Shown here piece after piece: positions 8,424 to 17,636 of a stretch of DNA of 64,000 bases. Source of the stretch: Gammaproteobacteria bacterium (lineage in GTDB: Bacteria > Pseudomonadota > Gammaproteobacteria > Competibacterales > Competibacteraceae). The translations under genes were made by a program, and so were the position numbers. The notes under the pieces are model-generated. The model was not told the DNA's origin, ran no database searches, and worked only from the letters and a program-made list of their open reading frames with translations. Position 1 is the first letter of the stretch. The number at the start of each line of letters is the position of its first letter. The stretch covers positions 124,001 to 188,000 of the forward strand of contig JACKNE010000011.1 of assembly GCA_024235035.1 (NCBI GenBank). The letters run 5' to 3'.

Positions 8424-11333
8424 ATGTCCAAGCTAGTGCTCAAATTTGCTGCGTTCGAGCTTGACGAAGCGAATGCCCGACTCCGTCGCAGTGATGGTTT
8501 TGTCATTGAGCTGCCTCCCCGAGCATTTGCCGTTCTCTGTGAACTGGGGCGCCGCCCTGGACAACTTGTCACGAAAGACGAACTACTCGATGCGGTTTGG
8601 GGACATCGGTATGTGAGCGAGTCAGTGATCAAATCAACGATTAGCCAAGTTCGCATGGCTCTCGGCGATGACGCTCGTAACCCTAGATATATCGAGACGA
8701 TCTCGCGTAAAGGTTATCGGCTAGTAGCCAAATATGATTCTGGCGCGCCGCGCTTCCCGAGAGAGGGCTTGCCTGCCCACTTCGATTGGTCATCTCTGCC
8801 AGAGCACCAAATTATCTCTGCATGGGTTGCTCGCAGCGACCTCCAATCTCGGCTGAACGATGCATGGACCGCGGCCTGCGCCGGCCAGCGACGCCTCTGC
8901 TGGATCGTCGGGGAAGCCGGCATAGGTAAGACGACTTTGATCGACAGTTTTACGAGCGGTATTTGCGGGGAAGATCGCATTGCCAGAGGACAATGTGTTG
9001 AGCAGCATGGCGCAGGCGAACCGTATCTGCCTATCTTCGAGGCATTGGCAACGCAATGCGAGAAAGACCACCGGTTCAAAAACCTGATTCGGCAGGTTGC
9101 CCCAACTTGGCTTCTGCAGTTGCCTTGGCTCGTCAGTGACGCTGAACACGCTGAGATCAGGCAGGCGTTGATTGGGGCAAGCCAAGATCGCATGTTGCGC
9201 GAGCTTGGCGAGCTGCTCGATCGCTATACGCAAACCGAGCCGTTCATCTTGATTACCGAAGACCTCCATTGGAGCGATCAAGCCACGCTCTATGCGATGA
9301 ATCATGTGGCACGTCGTCGTAGCTCCGCGCGATTGTTGTGGTTAGCCAGTTTTCGTTTAGTAGAAGTCATTTCCAATGAGCATCCACTGAGAACCTTGCG
9401 TCATGAGTTACGCCTACATCAGCTTTGTGAGGAGCTGATCGTCGAGCCGTTCACAGAACAACAAATCGCCGAATATGTGCAGAGGCGTGTGCCCGGCATC
9501 CAATTGCCCGATACAGCAGTACGGACCCTGCATACCAGCACGGACGGCTTACCTTTGTATCTATCCAATATCATCGATGATGTGCTCACTAAAGGTCTGT
9601 TTGATACGCTCTCTAGCTCGGCTCGCATGGATGAATGGTTTTCGTCCCTCTCTGTCCCTGAGAGCCTTGCTGGTGTCATCGAAGGGCAAATGTCCACACT
9701 TGCCGAGGATCAGGTCCGTCTGCTTGAGGTGGCTGCAGTATGCGGAATCGAGTTCTTACCTTCGACGATCGCCGCTGTCTTGGGAAGAAATTTGCATGAG
9801 GTGGCGGATACTTGCGAGCGACTATCCCGACAGCAACGCTGGCTGAAGGTGAAAGGCATCGATCAGCTATCCAACGGGGGACTGGATGCGCGTTATGCGT
9901 TCAAACATGCTCTGTATCGACAGGTATTTTACGAGCGGACGAGCGCGATCACGCGAGCGCACGACCACCGCAGGATCGCTGCGATACTCGAGAAAGCGGG
10001 ATCGCACACGCCACCGTCAGAAATCGCGCTTCACTACGAAGCGGGACATGAGCCGCAGTCGGCGCTGCATTACTATCTTGCCGCCACGGAAAACGCCCTT
10101 CGGCACCTGGCGCCTACGGATGCTATTCGCCTATCGGAACGTGCGCAGCGGCTTATCGAACGATGCAATCCAAACGAGCACCTGGATAGACAAGAACTTC
10201 TGCTGTATGCGCTGCGTGGCGCAGCTTCTGCTCAGGCCTTAGGCGTCAGTTCACTGGAAACCAAAAGGTCGTTCTTACAGGCGGAAAAGCGGTTGCAGAA
10301 ACATCTCGATCATCCGATGCGGAGTCTGATCTTGCATGGCCTTGGGCTGGTGCTGTTTGTCCGGGGAGAATATGCCGAAGCCAAACAGGTAGCCGAACGT
10401 GGTTTGACCTTGGCAAGACAAGGTCATGACCGCCTCTTGCTAGTCGCTGCATGTGACTTGCTCGGACAAATGCATACGATCCAGGGGCAGTTGGAGCTTG
10501 GATTGGGCTATCTGCAAGACGGCCTGTCCGCTGCGCGAGAAATAGGCGATGAAGTTCTCCTGGCAGTCTATGTGGTCGATCCTATTGTTACGATGACGGC
10601 CGCACTCTCTTTGCCGCTGCTGCACCTCGGGCGTGCTCTTGAGGGAAAGCATCAGTTGGATGCCGCACGGGCGCGCGCCTCTGCACTCAAACAACCGATG
10701 GCCATCATGGTGGCCTTGTGGTTTAGCGCCTTGTTTGAAGTACGTCGAAACAATATTTCACGAATCTCCGAGCTAGCGGATCAACTAAGAAGCCTTGTAG
10801 ATGAGAGCAATCTGGCACAGGGTGAGGGCCCTACCCGCTGGTACCGTGGATTGGCTGATGCACACCTGACAGACCCCTTGGCTGGGTTCGCACTGATCCG
10901 CTCTGGATACGATCACAACCTTTCCCTCGGCATGTATGCTGGGGCTACCGAAGTGCTCGGCTATGCTGCGGAGGCATTACTGCTCGTCGGCGATGGTCAG
11001 GGCGCCCAAGCACAACTGGCTGAGAGCTTCCGGCTTGTCGATCAGTTGCCGGAGCGTGCCTATTTGCCGAAGCTGTTACTCCTCCAAGCCGAGGTGCTTG
11101 AGGCGAGTGGTGATAAAACAGGATCGGATGCCGCACGCCAGCAGGCACTTGCCGAAGCGCGTCAGCAAAAAGCCCTCTGGATGGAATTCTATGTTTTGGT
11201 CGAGATTTGCCGGCGACATGGCGCGGAGCCGATCCATCGTGAATCTCTTGTCCACATCTTTGAACGTCTGGATACGGGCCTCGATTCACCTCTTGTCGAG
11301 CTTGCCCAGCAGCTCATCGTGAACTCTAGATGA
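8424..11333 (+). CDS. Winged-helix / AAA ATPase / TPR transcriptional regulator
   Basis: A 969-residue regulator. Residues 1-102 form an OmpR/PhoB-type winged helix (PPRAFAVLCELGRRPGQLVTK, then SVIKSTISQVR as recognition helix and RKGYRLV wing), as in CadC-like regulators. A STAND/AAA ATPase module follows, with Walker A GEAGIGKTT at about 163-171 and Walker B ILITEDLHWSD near 275. The C-terminal half is helical TPR-like repeats. Such proteins are ATP-dependent activators switched by ligand or partner binding to the TPR part. No receiver domain is present. It stands upstream of and co-oriented with the hydrolase-monooxygenase and NDH-2 genes, so it probably controls them (inference). Confidence 0.88.
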   Translation: MSKLVLKFAAFELDEANARLRRSDGFVIELPPRAFAVLCELGRRPGQLVTKDELLDAVWGHRYVSESVIKSTISQVRMALGDDARNPRYIETISRKGYRLVAKYDSGAPRFPREGLPAHFDWSSLPEHQIISAWVARSDLQSRLNDAWTAACAGQRRLCWIVGEAGIGKTTLIDSFTSGICGEDRIARGQCVEQHGAGEPYLPIFEALATQCEKDHRFKNLIRQVAPTWLLQLPWLVSDAEHAEIRQALIGASQDRMLRELGELLDRYTQTEPFILITEDLHWSDQATLYAMNHVARRRSSARLLWLASFRLVEVISNEHPLRTLRHELRLHQLCEELIVEPFTEQQIAEYVQRRVPGIQLPDTAVRTLHTSTDGLPLYLSNIIDDVLTKGLFDTLSSSARMDEWFSSLSVPESLAGVIEGQMSTLAEDQVRLLEVAAVCGIEFLPSTIAAVLGRNLHEVADTCERLSRQQRWLKVKGIDQLSNGGLDARYAFKHALYRQVFYERTSAITRAHDHRRIAAILEKAGSHTPPSEIALHYEAGHEPQSALHYYLAATENALRHLAPTDAIRLSERAQRLIERCNPNEHLDRQELLLYALRGAASAQALGVSSLETKRSFLQAEKRLQKHLDHPMRSLILHGLGLVLFVRGEYAEAKQVAERGLTLARQGHDRLLLVAACDLLGQMHTIQGQLELGLGYLQDGLSAAREIGDEVLLAVYVVDPIVTMTAALSLPLLHLGRALEGKHQLDAARARASALKQPMAIMVALWFSALFEVRRNNISRISELADQLRSLVDESNLAQGEGPTRWYRGLADAHLTDPLAGFALIRSGYDHNLSLGMYAGATEVLGYAAEALLLVGDGQGAQAQLAESFRLVDQLPERAYLPKLLLLQAEVLEASGDKTGSDAARQQALAEARQQKALWMEFYVLVEICRRHGAEPIHRESLVHIFERLDTGLDSPLVELAQQLIVNSR

Positions 11334-11477
11334 GCTAATCCCGCCCGCTTACGACCACGAGCAACCTCGCTCCAAGCTGGTCGGGACCCAATCCGGACAA
11401 AACCCAGACTGTTCCCAGACGACTCGCCGATTTATAGCGCCTAAGCTGCCTCTCAAATGATCTGAGAGTACTTGCAC

Positions 11478-11699
11478 ATGACGCTAAATTCAGTCCCCGC
11501 TTTTTCCAGCGCCCGAAGCTACGTGCTGAAACTGCATCGCGATGCCCGACCAGATCGAGGAGAGCTTTTCGGCAAGGTCGAGCACGTCATCACTGGCCAA
11601 TGCTTCGTATTCGGCTCCGCCCACGAGCTCATCGCGCGGCTGACCGAGCACACCACTGCCGATACTCGGTGGGGTGAATACGACCAGAAATTACCATGA
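11478..11699 (+). CDS. Small conserved hypothetical protein (73 aa)
   Basis: A short protein whose centre reads SYVLKLHRDARPDRGELFGKVEHV, then a strand and a helix ending HELIARL. This pattern is familiar from small conserved proteins found beside regulators in proteobacteria, in which a 'VEH...G..F.F.s..eLl..L' motif folds as strand-turn-helix; no function is known to me. A TTG six bases earlier is an alternative start, but ATG at 11478 is simpler. The gene follows the AAA-type regulator by 144 bases and precedes the hydrolase-monooxygenase gene on the same strand. Confidence 0.65.
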   Translation: MTLNSVPAFSSARSYVLKLHRDARPDRGELFGKVEHVITGQCFVFGSAHELIARLTEHTTADTRWGEYDQKLP

Positions 11700-11823
11700 A
11701 CAGGCGACTTGCATTCACGCTCACACTGCCTCCGCTTCATTGCCAAATGGGCGACGCTGCTGGAAGGAAGCGAACGCTCTATCGCAGCCAGACTAGAGAT
11801 TGAAATCAGGAGAAGATAACACC

Positions 11824-13995
11824 GTGGACACGATGCGCACGCTGATTCTCAACGGCAACCGCAGCCTAACCTACCAGTATTATGGTCGGTCAGACGGCCC
11901 ACCGCTTTACTTCTTCCATGGCTTCCCCGGTAGCCGTTTACAGGCAGAATTGGTTCATGAACAAGCCGCCGTGGCTGGCGTGTGCTTGATTGCACCGGAC
12001 CGCCCTGGTTTCGGCCACTCCACCTTCGCGCCAGATCGTACTCTCCTTGGCTGGGCCGACGATGTGATCCAGTTGGCGGATACCCTGGGTCACCAGCGTT
12101 TTGGGGTGCTCGGCGTGTCCTGTGGTGGACTGTACGCGTTAGCTTGCGCGCGCCAACTAGTTCAGAGATTGAACTATGTCGGACTGATGGCGGGTATCGC
12201 TCCCCTGGATGTGCCGTCGATCCAACGCGAACAGATATTGATTCTGCGCCTCATGTTCTTTCTCGCCCGTATCCATCCCATGTTGGTAAGCCCATTCCTA
12301 TGCATGGACCGGCTGATGCTCCGCGAAGACCCCGAGTGGGCAGTCCGGACGCTAGCACGAATACTCAGCCCACCTGATCAGACCCTCATTGCCTCCAACG
12401 CACTGGTTCGTACGCGCTTTGGTGCCAGTCTTGCTGAGGCGTACGTGCAGGGTCTTGCCGGCGCGATGCACGAAGTGCAGCTCATCGCGAGGTCGCAAGG
12501 ATTTCCGCTGAAGCATATTACCGGTCCGGTGCATCTTTATCAGAGCGGTCAAGATCGACATGTGCCCCCCCTCATGGGGCAGTATATGGCCGAGCGGATA
12601 CCCGGTGCCCACCTTCATAGGTATCCCGACGAGGGACATCTATCCGTGCTGATCCATCGCTTCGGCGATTGCTTGCGAGACTTCCTGGCCGCTGACGCGA
12701 TCAGGCCAACCGACTTTCCGACCTCTTTACCCCTTACTTACCGGGAGAAGACTATGCAAACCGATGTGCTCATCGTCGGGGCGGGACCCACGGGCCTTGC
12801 GCTCGCGACGATCCTGAAACGCGCCGGGATCGACTGCGTGATCGTCGACCGGCTCAAGGCTGGCCAGCACACTTCACGGGCCGCCGTTCTTCATGCCCAC
12901 ACTCTGGAAATACTGGAGGCGCTGGGTGTTTCGGAGCGGCTTAGCGAGGAGGGGCTTAAACTGACCCACTTCAGGATTCGAGACCGGGACCAGATACTGG
13001 TGAGATTACGCTTTGATCGGCTACCCACGCGCTTTGCTCACCTGCTGATGTTGCCTCAGGATCGAACGGAAGCGATCCTGACCGATGCCCTCATCGCTGC
13101 AGGTGGAACCGTCCGCCGTGGCCACACGGTGGAAACCTTGTTGGAATCGCTCGATGACGTCACGGCGATCGTGACCTCGGACGGCCGCAGGGAAACGATC
13201 CACGCCCGTTATGTGGTGGGCGCCGACGGTATGCATAGCCTGGTGCGCCGGAGCGCCGGTATCAGCTTCGAGGGCACCCGCTATGAGGAATCCTTTGTCC
13301 TCGCTGATGTCGCCATGAGCTGGGCGCTCGGTCGCGAAGAGGTGTCCTTGTTTTTCTCGCCCGCTGGTCTGGTCGTGGTCGCACCGCTACCCATCCCGGA
13401 CCGATATCGGATCGTCGCGACCCTTGAGGATGCACCAGAACATCCGGGAAAAGCCGATGTGCAGGCTCTTCTGGACACGCGCGGGCCGAAATGCGGTGCG
13501 GCCAAGGTTATCGACGTATTATGGAGTTCCCGCTTTCGCCTTCATCATCGTGTGGCGAACCAGTACCGCCGCGGGCGCTTTCTACTGGTCGGTGATGCGG
13601 CCCATGTGCACAGCCCGGCCGGTGGACAAGGCATGAATACCGGGCTGGTGGATGCTTACGTGCTCGGCCATCTTTTGGCGGATGTGGTGTCCGGCCGGCG
13701 GGACGACAGTCATCTCGATCGTTACGAGGCCCTGCGCCGACCCGCCGCTCAGCAGGTGCTGAGACTCGCTGGACGTCTGACGAGACTGGCGACGGTCAGA
13801 AGCGTCCTGGGACGAACCCTGCGAAATCTTGCTCTGCAGATGGTGGATCGGCTATCGATGGCGCGTCATCAGTTTGAAATGAATCTTTCAGGTCTCAGCC
13901 GACGTGCGGCCGCTGCATTGGAATCAGATTGCCCGCAATCGACAAGGGTTATCGAAGCATCAGACCGCGAAGTCGGAACGCAGAGTGTCGCATGA
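11824..13995 (+). CDS. Alpha/beta hydrolase fused in frame to FAD-dependent monooxygenase
   Basis: One open frame covers two enzymes. Start GTG 11824 is chosen because AGGAGAAG lies eight bases upstream. Residues 1 to about 285 are an alpha/beta hydrolase with oxyanion-loop HGFPGSR, nucleophile elbow GVSCGG (Ser about 99) and late His in DEGHLSV. From about residue 311 a PHBH-type flavin monooxygenase begins with the Rossmann motif VGAGPTGLALA and contains the second FAD signature GDAAHVHSPAGGQG. At 12754 an internal in-frame ATG has a strong GGGAG seven bases upstream, exactly at the natural start of the oxygenase, so a free 413-aa oxygenase could also be made. Together these domains suit ring or ketone oxidation followed by hydrolysis; the substrate is unknown. 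The stop overlaps the start of the NDH-2 gene (ATGA). Confidence 0.87.
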   Translation: MDTMRTLILNGNRSLTYQYYGRSDGPPLYFFHGFPGSRLQAELVHEQAAVAGVCLIAPDRPGFGHSTFAPDRTLLGWADDVIQLADTLGHQRFGVLGVSCGGLYALACARQLVQRLNYVGLMAGIAPLDVPSIQREQILILRLMFFLARIHPMLVSPFLCMDRLMLREDPEWAVRTLARILSPPDQTLIASNALVRTRFGASLAEAYVQGLAGAMHEVQLIARSQGFPLKHITGPVHLYQSGQDRHVPPLMGQYMAERIPGAHLHRYPDEGHLSVLIHRFGDCLRDFLAADAIRPTDFPTSLPLTYREKTMQTDVLIVGAGPTGLALATILKRAGIDCVIVDRLKAGQHTSRAAVLHAHTLEILEALGVSERLSEEGLKLTHFRIRDRDQILVRLRFDRLPTRFAHLLMLPQDRTEAILTDALIAAGGTVRRGHTVETLLESLDDVTAIVTSDGRRETIHARYVVGADGMHSLVRRSAGISFEGTRYEESFVLADVAMSWALGREEVSLFFSPAGLVVVAPLPIPDRYRIVATLEDAPEHPGKADVQALLDTRGPKCGAAKVIDVLWSSRFRLHHRVANQYRRGRFLLVGDAAHVHSPAGGQGMNTGLVDAYVLGHLLADVVSGRRDDSHLDRYEALRRPAAQQVLRLAGRLTRLATVRSVLGRTLRNLALQMVDRLSMARHQFEMNLSGLSRRAAAALESDCPQSTRVIEASDREVGTQSVA

Positions 13996-15335
13996 ATATA
14001 CCGACCACTATTGAGCGTCAACACAGGTGCGAGATGCTGCAGAGTATCGAAGAATCTTCTGCAAAACAGGTGGATCAGCACGAAATGAGCACCAATCCCC
14101 ATGTCGTTATCATCGGCTGTGGCTTCGCTGGCCTCGCAGCGGCATGTACGCTCGCCGGCAAGCCAGTGGCGGTGACTATCGTCGATCGGACCAACCACCA
14201 CTTATTCCAGCCCCTGCTCTATCAGGTGGCGACTGCCGGGCTAGCCGCCCCGGCCATCGCCGCGCCGATTCGCCACATCTTGCGAGAGGCCCGCAACATT
14301 ACTACCCTGCTTGCTGAGGTGACGTCTATCGATCTTGCGCGGCGGAAAGTTTGTCTCGATCAAGACAACGTGCTGGAATACGATCACCTCATCGTCGCAG
14401 CCGGCGCCTGTCATAGCTATTTCGGACACGAGGAATGGGCGTCTTTCGCGCCTGGCCTCAAGACGCTCGACGATGCTCTTGAAATTCGCCGGCGCATCCT
14501 CCTCGCCTTCGAACGTGCTGAACGAGAAACTTCGCCTGAGGCGCGGCGTGCTTGGCTCAGCTTCGTGGTGGTCGGGGCAGGGTCCACCGGTGTGGAACTG
14601 GCCGGCACCCTGGCCGAGATCGCCCGAGAAACCCTGCGCCGAGAGTTCCGTCATATCGATCCGATGGTTGCCCGGATCATTCTGCTTGAAGGTTCGCATC
14701 GCGTCTTGCAAAGCTATCCGGAGGATCTTTCCGAGAAAGCATGCAAGCAACTCGAACGGCTGCATGTAGAAATACGCACCGACAGCCGTGTAACCGGGGT
14801 CGACAGCGACGGCATCAGCTTGGGTGGAGAGCGATTGCCAGCGCGCACGGTCGTATGGGCGGCTGGCGTGCGCGCATCCCCTGTAGGCTATTATCTCGGT
14901 GCGGAACACGACGGCGACGGGCGCATCCGGGTACAGCTGGATCTCTCACTCTCTGGTCATCCGGAAGTGTTTGTGGTCGGCGATCTGGCTAATGTAGAAA
15001 GCGGCGGACGACCCGTTCCTGGTGTTGCGCCCGCTGCAAAGCAAATGGGACAACATGCCGCCCGCAATCTGTTGCGCCAGATGGTTGGTAAACCGACACG
15101 TCCTTTTCTTTATCGAGATTACGGCTCACTCGCCACCATTGGACGCAATGCGGCTGTGGCCAGCCTTGGTCGGCTGCGCTTGTGGGGCAAGCCCGCATGG
15201 TTGCTATGGCTTTGTGCCCATGTCTATTTTCTCATCGGTTTTCGCAACCGTTTGGTGGTCATGCTGGACTGGGCGTGGGCCTACTGGACTTCCCGGCGTC
15301 ATGCGCGAGTCGTGCTGGGCATCGGTGGCAAGTAA
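13992..15335 (+). CDS. Type II NADH dehydrogenase / FAD-dependent pyridine-nucleotide oxidoreductase
   Basis: A 447-residue NDH-2-like flavoprotein. The start at 13992 overlaps the stop of the preceding gene as ATGA, suggesting translational coupling; ATG 14085 just before the first strand is an alternative. Two Rossmann motifs are visible, FAD-binding IIGCGFAGLAAA and NAD-binding VVVGAGSTGVELAG, plus the late FAD motif VFVVGDLANV. The C-terminal amphipathic stretch (IGFRNRLVVMLDWAWAYWT) is typical of NDH-2 for monotopic attachment to the inner membrane. It would pass electrons from NADH to quinone without pumping. Its coupling to a monooxygenase gene suggests redox balancing for that pathway (inference). 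Confidence 0.9.
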   Translation: MNIPTTIERQHRCEMLQSIEESSAKQVDQHEMSTNPHVVIIGCGFAGLAAACTLAGKPVAVTIVDRTNHHLFQPLLYQVATAGLAAPAIAAPIRHILREARNITTLLAEVTSIDLARRKVCLDQDNVLEYDHLIVAAGACHSYFGHEEWASFAPGLKTLDDALEIRRRILLAFERAERETSPEARRAWLSFVVVGAGSTGVELAGTLAEIARETLRREFRHIDPMVARIILLEGSHRVLQSYPEDLSEKACKQLERLHVEIRTDSRVTGVDSDGISLGGERLPARTVVWAAGVRASPVGYYLGAEHDGDGRIRVQLDLSLSGHPEVFVVGDLANVESGGRPVPGVAPAAKQMGQHAARNLLRQMVGKPTRPFLYRDYGSLATIGRNAAVASLGRLRLWGKPAWLLWLCAHVYFLIGFRNRLVVMLDWAWAYWTSRRHARVVLGIGGK

Positions 15336-15519
15336 CTTAAAAATGGAGTACGCCAAGCACGGCATTGATGCCGATGCACAGCGTCGTGGCTTCACTTTCG
15401 GAACTCGACAATTTGGGCGAATCCAATGAGAACCTGTCTACTTTAGCGCGACCAGCCTTTCTGGACAGCCCACGCCCGTATTTTAGAGCTAACCTTTACC
15501 AGAGCCTCGGAGAGAACGC

Positions 15520-15939
15520 ATGAATGAGTCAAGCAATCGAGGGAGTTGTCTTTGTGGGGCGGTGACCTTCGAGATAGATCCACCGTTCCAGAAAATGGTT
15601 CATTGCCACTGCTCGCGGTGTCGTAAAGGCACGGGCACCGGCCACGCGACCAACCTCGTCGTTGATCCAGGTCAATTTCGATGGTTATCGGGAGAAGACA
15701 GCATCACTCGCTATGATCTACCCACGGCCGAAAGCTTCGGTAAGTGGTTTTGCCGTCATTGTGGATGCCCGGTTCCACGCCTCACGCGCAATGGCGCGAT
15801 CATGGTGATTCCCGCCGGTTCGTTGGATACCGTGCCGCCGATCATGCCCACGGACCATATTTTCTGGGCATCCAAAGCGCCATGGGGTTGCCCGAGTGGC
15901 AATCTTCCAACCCACGCCGAGTATCCAGAATCATGGTAG
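15520..15939 (+). CDS. GFA/CENP-V family zinc protein
   Basis: A 139-residue protein with the zinc-binding cysteine sets of the GFA (glutathione-dependent formaldehyde-activating enzyme-like) family: GSCLCGAV near residue 8, HCHCSRCRK near 30, and FCRHCGCPV near 80. GFA proteins bind zinc through these CxCG, CxxC and CxxC pairs; a few are linked to glutathione-aldehyde adduct chemistry, most are uncharacterised. GGAGAGAACGC precedes the ATG. Its place after a monooxygenase and NDH-2 fits a detoxification cluster, but this is context only. Confidence 0.88.
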   Translation: MNESSNRGSCLCGAVTFEIDPPFQKMVHCHCSRCRKGTGTGHATNLVVDPGQFRWLSGEDSITRYDLPTAESFGKWFCRHCGCPVPRLTRNGAIMVIPAGSLDTVPPIMPTDHIFWASKAPWGCPSGNLPTHAEYPESW

Positions 15940-16127
15940 GGTGCGCCCCGGAGGCTGTATGAAAACTCCTCGCCCGCCAGATGAAAGCAGCCTGTCCGGA
16001 GCTTTCGATGCGTGGAATGGCAAGAGCAGTGAAACCCGGCAATGCATTGACTTCGGACTGGCCGCGTTGCTACATGGCTTCGCTGGCCGGTCAACCCGAG
16101 CTTTATGAGACATCAGGAGATGTGCAA

Positions 16128-16424
16128 ATGGTCCGAGTCATTTACGAGTGGCAAGTCAAAGCAGCAGATATCTCCGCTTTTCACGATGCATGGAAGCAAA
16201 CGACGACGATGATTCACGAATCCGTCAAAGGAGCCAGAGGCAGTTTCCTGGTGCAAGAGGTGGACAATCCTGGCAAGATCCTAACGATAGCGCGCTGGGA
16301 TTCGCTCGAAGATTGGCGGGCATTCTGGAAATCCGAGAACCCTCGGGAAATGTTAAAAATGCGTGACTTGGGAAAACGCATCTCGGTAACAGCGTATGAT
16401 GAGTTCGCTGACTATACCGTTTAG
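16128..16424 (+). CDS. Antibiotic biosynthesis monooxygenase (ABM) domain protein
   Basis: The start at 16128 is preferred over the longer frame because AGGAGA lies seven bases upstream and the product then begins directly with the first strand (VRVIYEWQVK). The 98-residue protein has the ferredoxin-like ABM fold pattern: strand, helix AFHDAWKQT, the strand RGSFLVQEV, then ARWDSLEDWRAFW and a last strand. ABM proteins are small dimeric oxygenases or polyketide/quinone modifiers; specific activity is not predictable. It ends six bases before the convergent DUF2971 gene. Confidence 0.82.
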   Translation: MVRVIYEWQVKAADISAFHDAWKQTTTMIHESVKGARGSFLVQEVDNPGKILTIARWDSLEDWRAFWKSENPREMLKMRDLGKRISVTAYDEFADYTV

Positions 16425-16430
16425 GATGGC

Positions 16431-17315
16431 TTACCACTGGCGATAGGGAATCTGGCAGTAACTAATCCCCTGTCGAGGTCGAATCCCCCGTTTGGCAAGG
16501 AACATGGCCAATGAATTCATCGACAAACTGATGTTCGGTGTCGGGCCGAGATAGAGATGCTCCAGGGAGATTGATTCCCCATCGGAGACTCGCAAATGGA
16601 ATTCAAGGTAAGGCACCAGCATCGAGGTGCCTTCTCGAAATAACACCGGTGAGGTGACATAATCGGTCAATACTGGCGAGACAATCCGCCACTCTTCCTC
16701 CTCCTGGAACGAGGGGTGCTTGAGGAGAGCGGCGATACGTAACAGATCGCTTTCGATCCGCTCGAAAACACCATAATAAGCTTGAGCCAGAGGGCGACTG
16801 TGACGATCGACCGCATCATCATACCGCTCGGCCAGAGTCTCGACAGCTTCAACGATCTGCGCGATCAGTCGACGCTGTTCTACAAGCTGATAAATACATT
16901 TGCCGACCTGAAACATCTGATGCTGCGCACACTGCACAATGTGGCGAGGATCGAAACCGATACTGACCCCTTTCCCCAGCGCACTATAGCCGCGCCATTG
17001 ACTCAACAGATTACCGTTCGAGCGAAATGACCCACCAAACAACATATGACCGTTGGTGATCCGATAAGAAACCCAGTCCAAAAACTGATTGAGCAGTTTG
17101 GAATTCGGATGACCATCGGCAATCCGCTGGCGAATCTCTTCGCGAATCAGATCGGCAGTGTGGGTCATTTCCGCCGAATCGTTCATATAGCGAATATCGC
17201 TGGCCCATAGCACGCCACTGTCGACGATGCCCAGCAGACCCTTGAAAGATGTGTAGTGGTATAGGGTTTCCTGCGGAACATCTGAATAGAGTTTTCGAGT
17301 AATGTCTTGAATCAT
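16431..17315 (-). CDS. DUF2971 family protein
   Basis: A 294-residue protein matching the DUF2971 layout: LYHYTSFKGLLGIVDSGVLWASDIRYMND at the N terminus, a central LLSQWRGYSALGKGVSIGFD segment, and EEEEWRIVSP in the last third. The 'LYHYT...G.LWAS...MND' and 'WR.Y' motifs recur in this family, which shares features with ADP-ribosyltransferase-like folds and is common near defence genes, though activity here is untested. The ATG at 17315 is used; a TTG at 17324 is an alternative. No partner gene is adjacent. Confidence 0.85.
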   Translation of the reverse strand: MIQDITRKLYSDVPQETLYHYTSFKGLLGIVDSGVLWASDIRYMNDSAEMTHTADLIREEIRQRIADGHPNSKLLNQFLDWVSYRITNGHMLFGGSFRSNGNLLSQWRGYSALGKGVSIGFDPRHIVQCAQHQMFQVGKCIYQLVEQRRLIAQIVEAVETLAERYDDAVDRHSRPLAQAYYGVFERIESDLLRIAALLKHPSFQEEEEWRIVSPVLTDYVTSPVLFREGTSMLVPYLEFHLRVSDGESISLEHLYLGPTPNISLSMNSLAMFLAKRGIRPRQGISYCQIPYRQW

Positions 17316-17636
17316 GGGCGACAATCCACTGGTCAGTATCTAGCCGGAAACTCTGAGATTCCGTAGCCTGATATGATAACCCTCGAAGCGGATTCTCCCT
17401 GTGGGTTGGGCGACGCTACGCTTTTGCTTAACCTACAAAGCTATCCCATCATCACCGAAGCAAAACGCTGAACAGCAGCAAGACCATGCCCAATCGGTCA
17501 TAAATGAGAAAAAATCCGTCAGTAGTATGGAACGACAACAATCCCTAGATATGAATTTTTCATGATCCAAGGGTGGATTTAAAATCGTCCCTCTTCTGGA
17601 GTTGCTCTAGTCCGTCAATCTGGGAACCGTGCAACG
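17316..17636. other. Intergenic region with an imperfect hairpin repeat
   Basis: No gene is seen. At 17400-17411 and 17426-17437 the segments TGTGGGTTGGGC and GCTTAACCTACA form imperfect inverted arms, resembling the 'GGGTTGGGC...GCCCAACCTAC' elements scattered in many gammaproteobacterial genomes. A related element lies near 61.3 kb. The rest holds the 5' region of the divergent DUF2971 and HAD genes. Confidence 0.5.
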
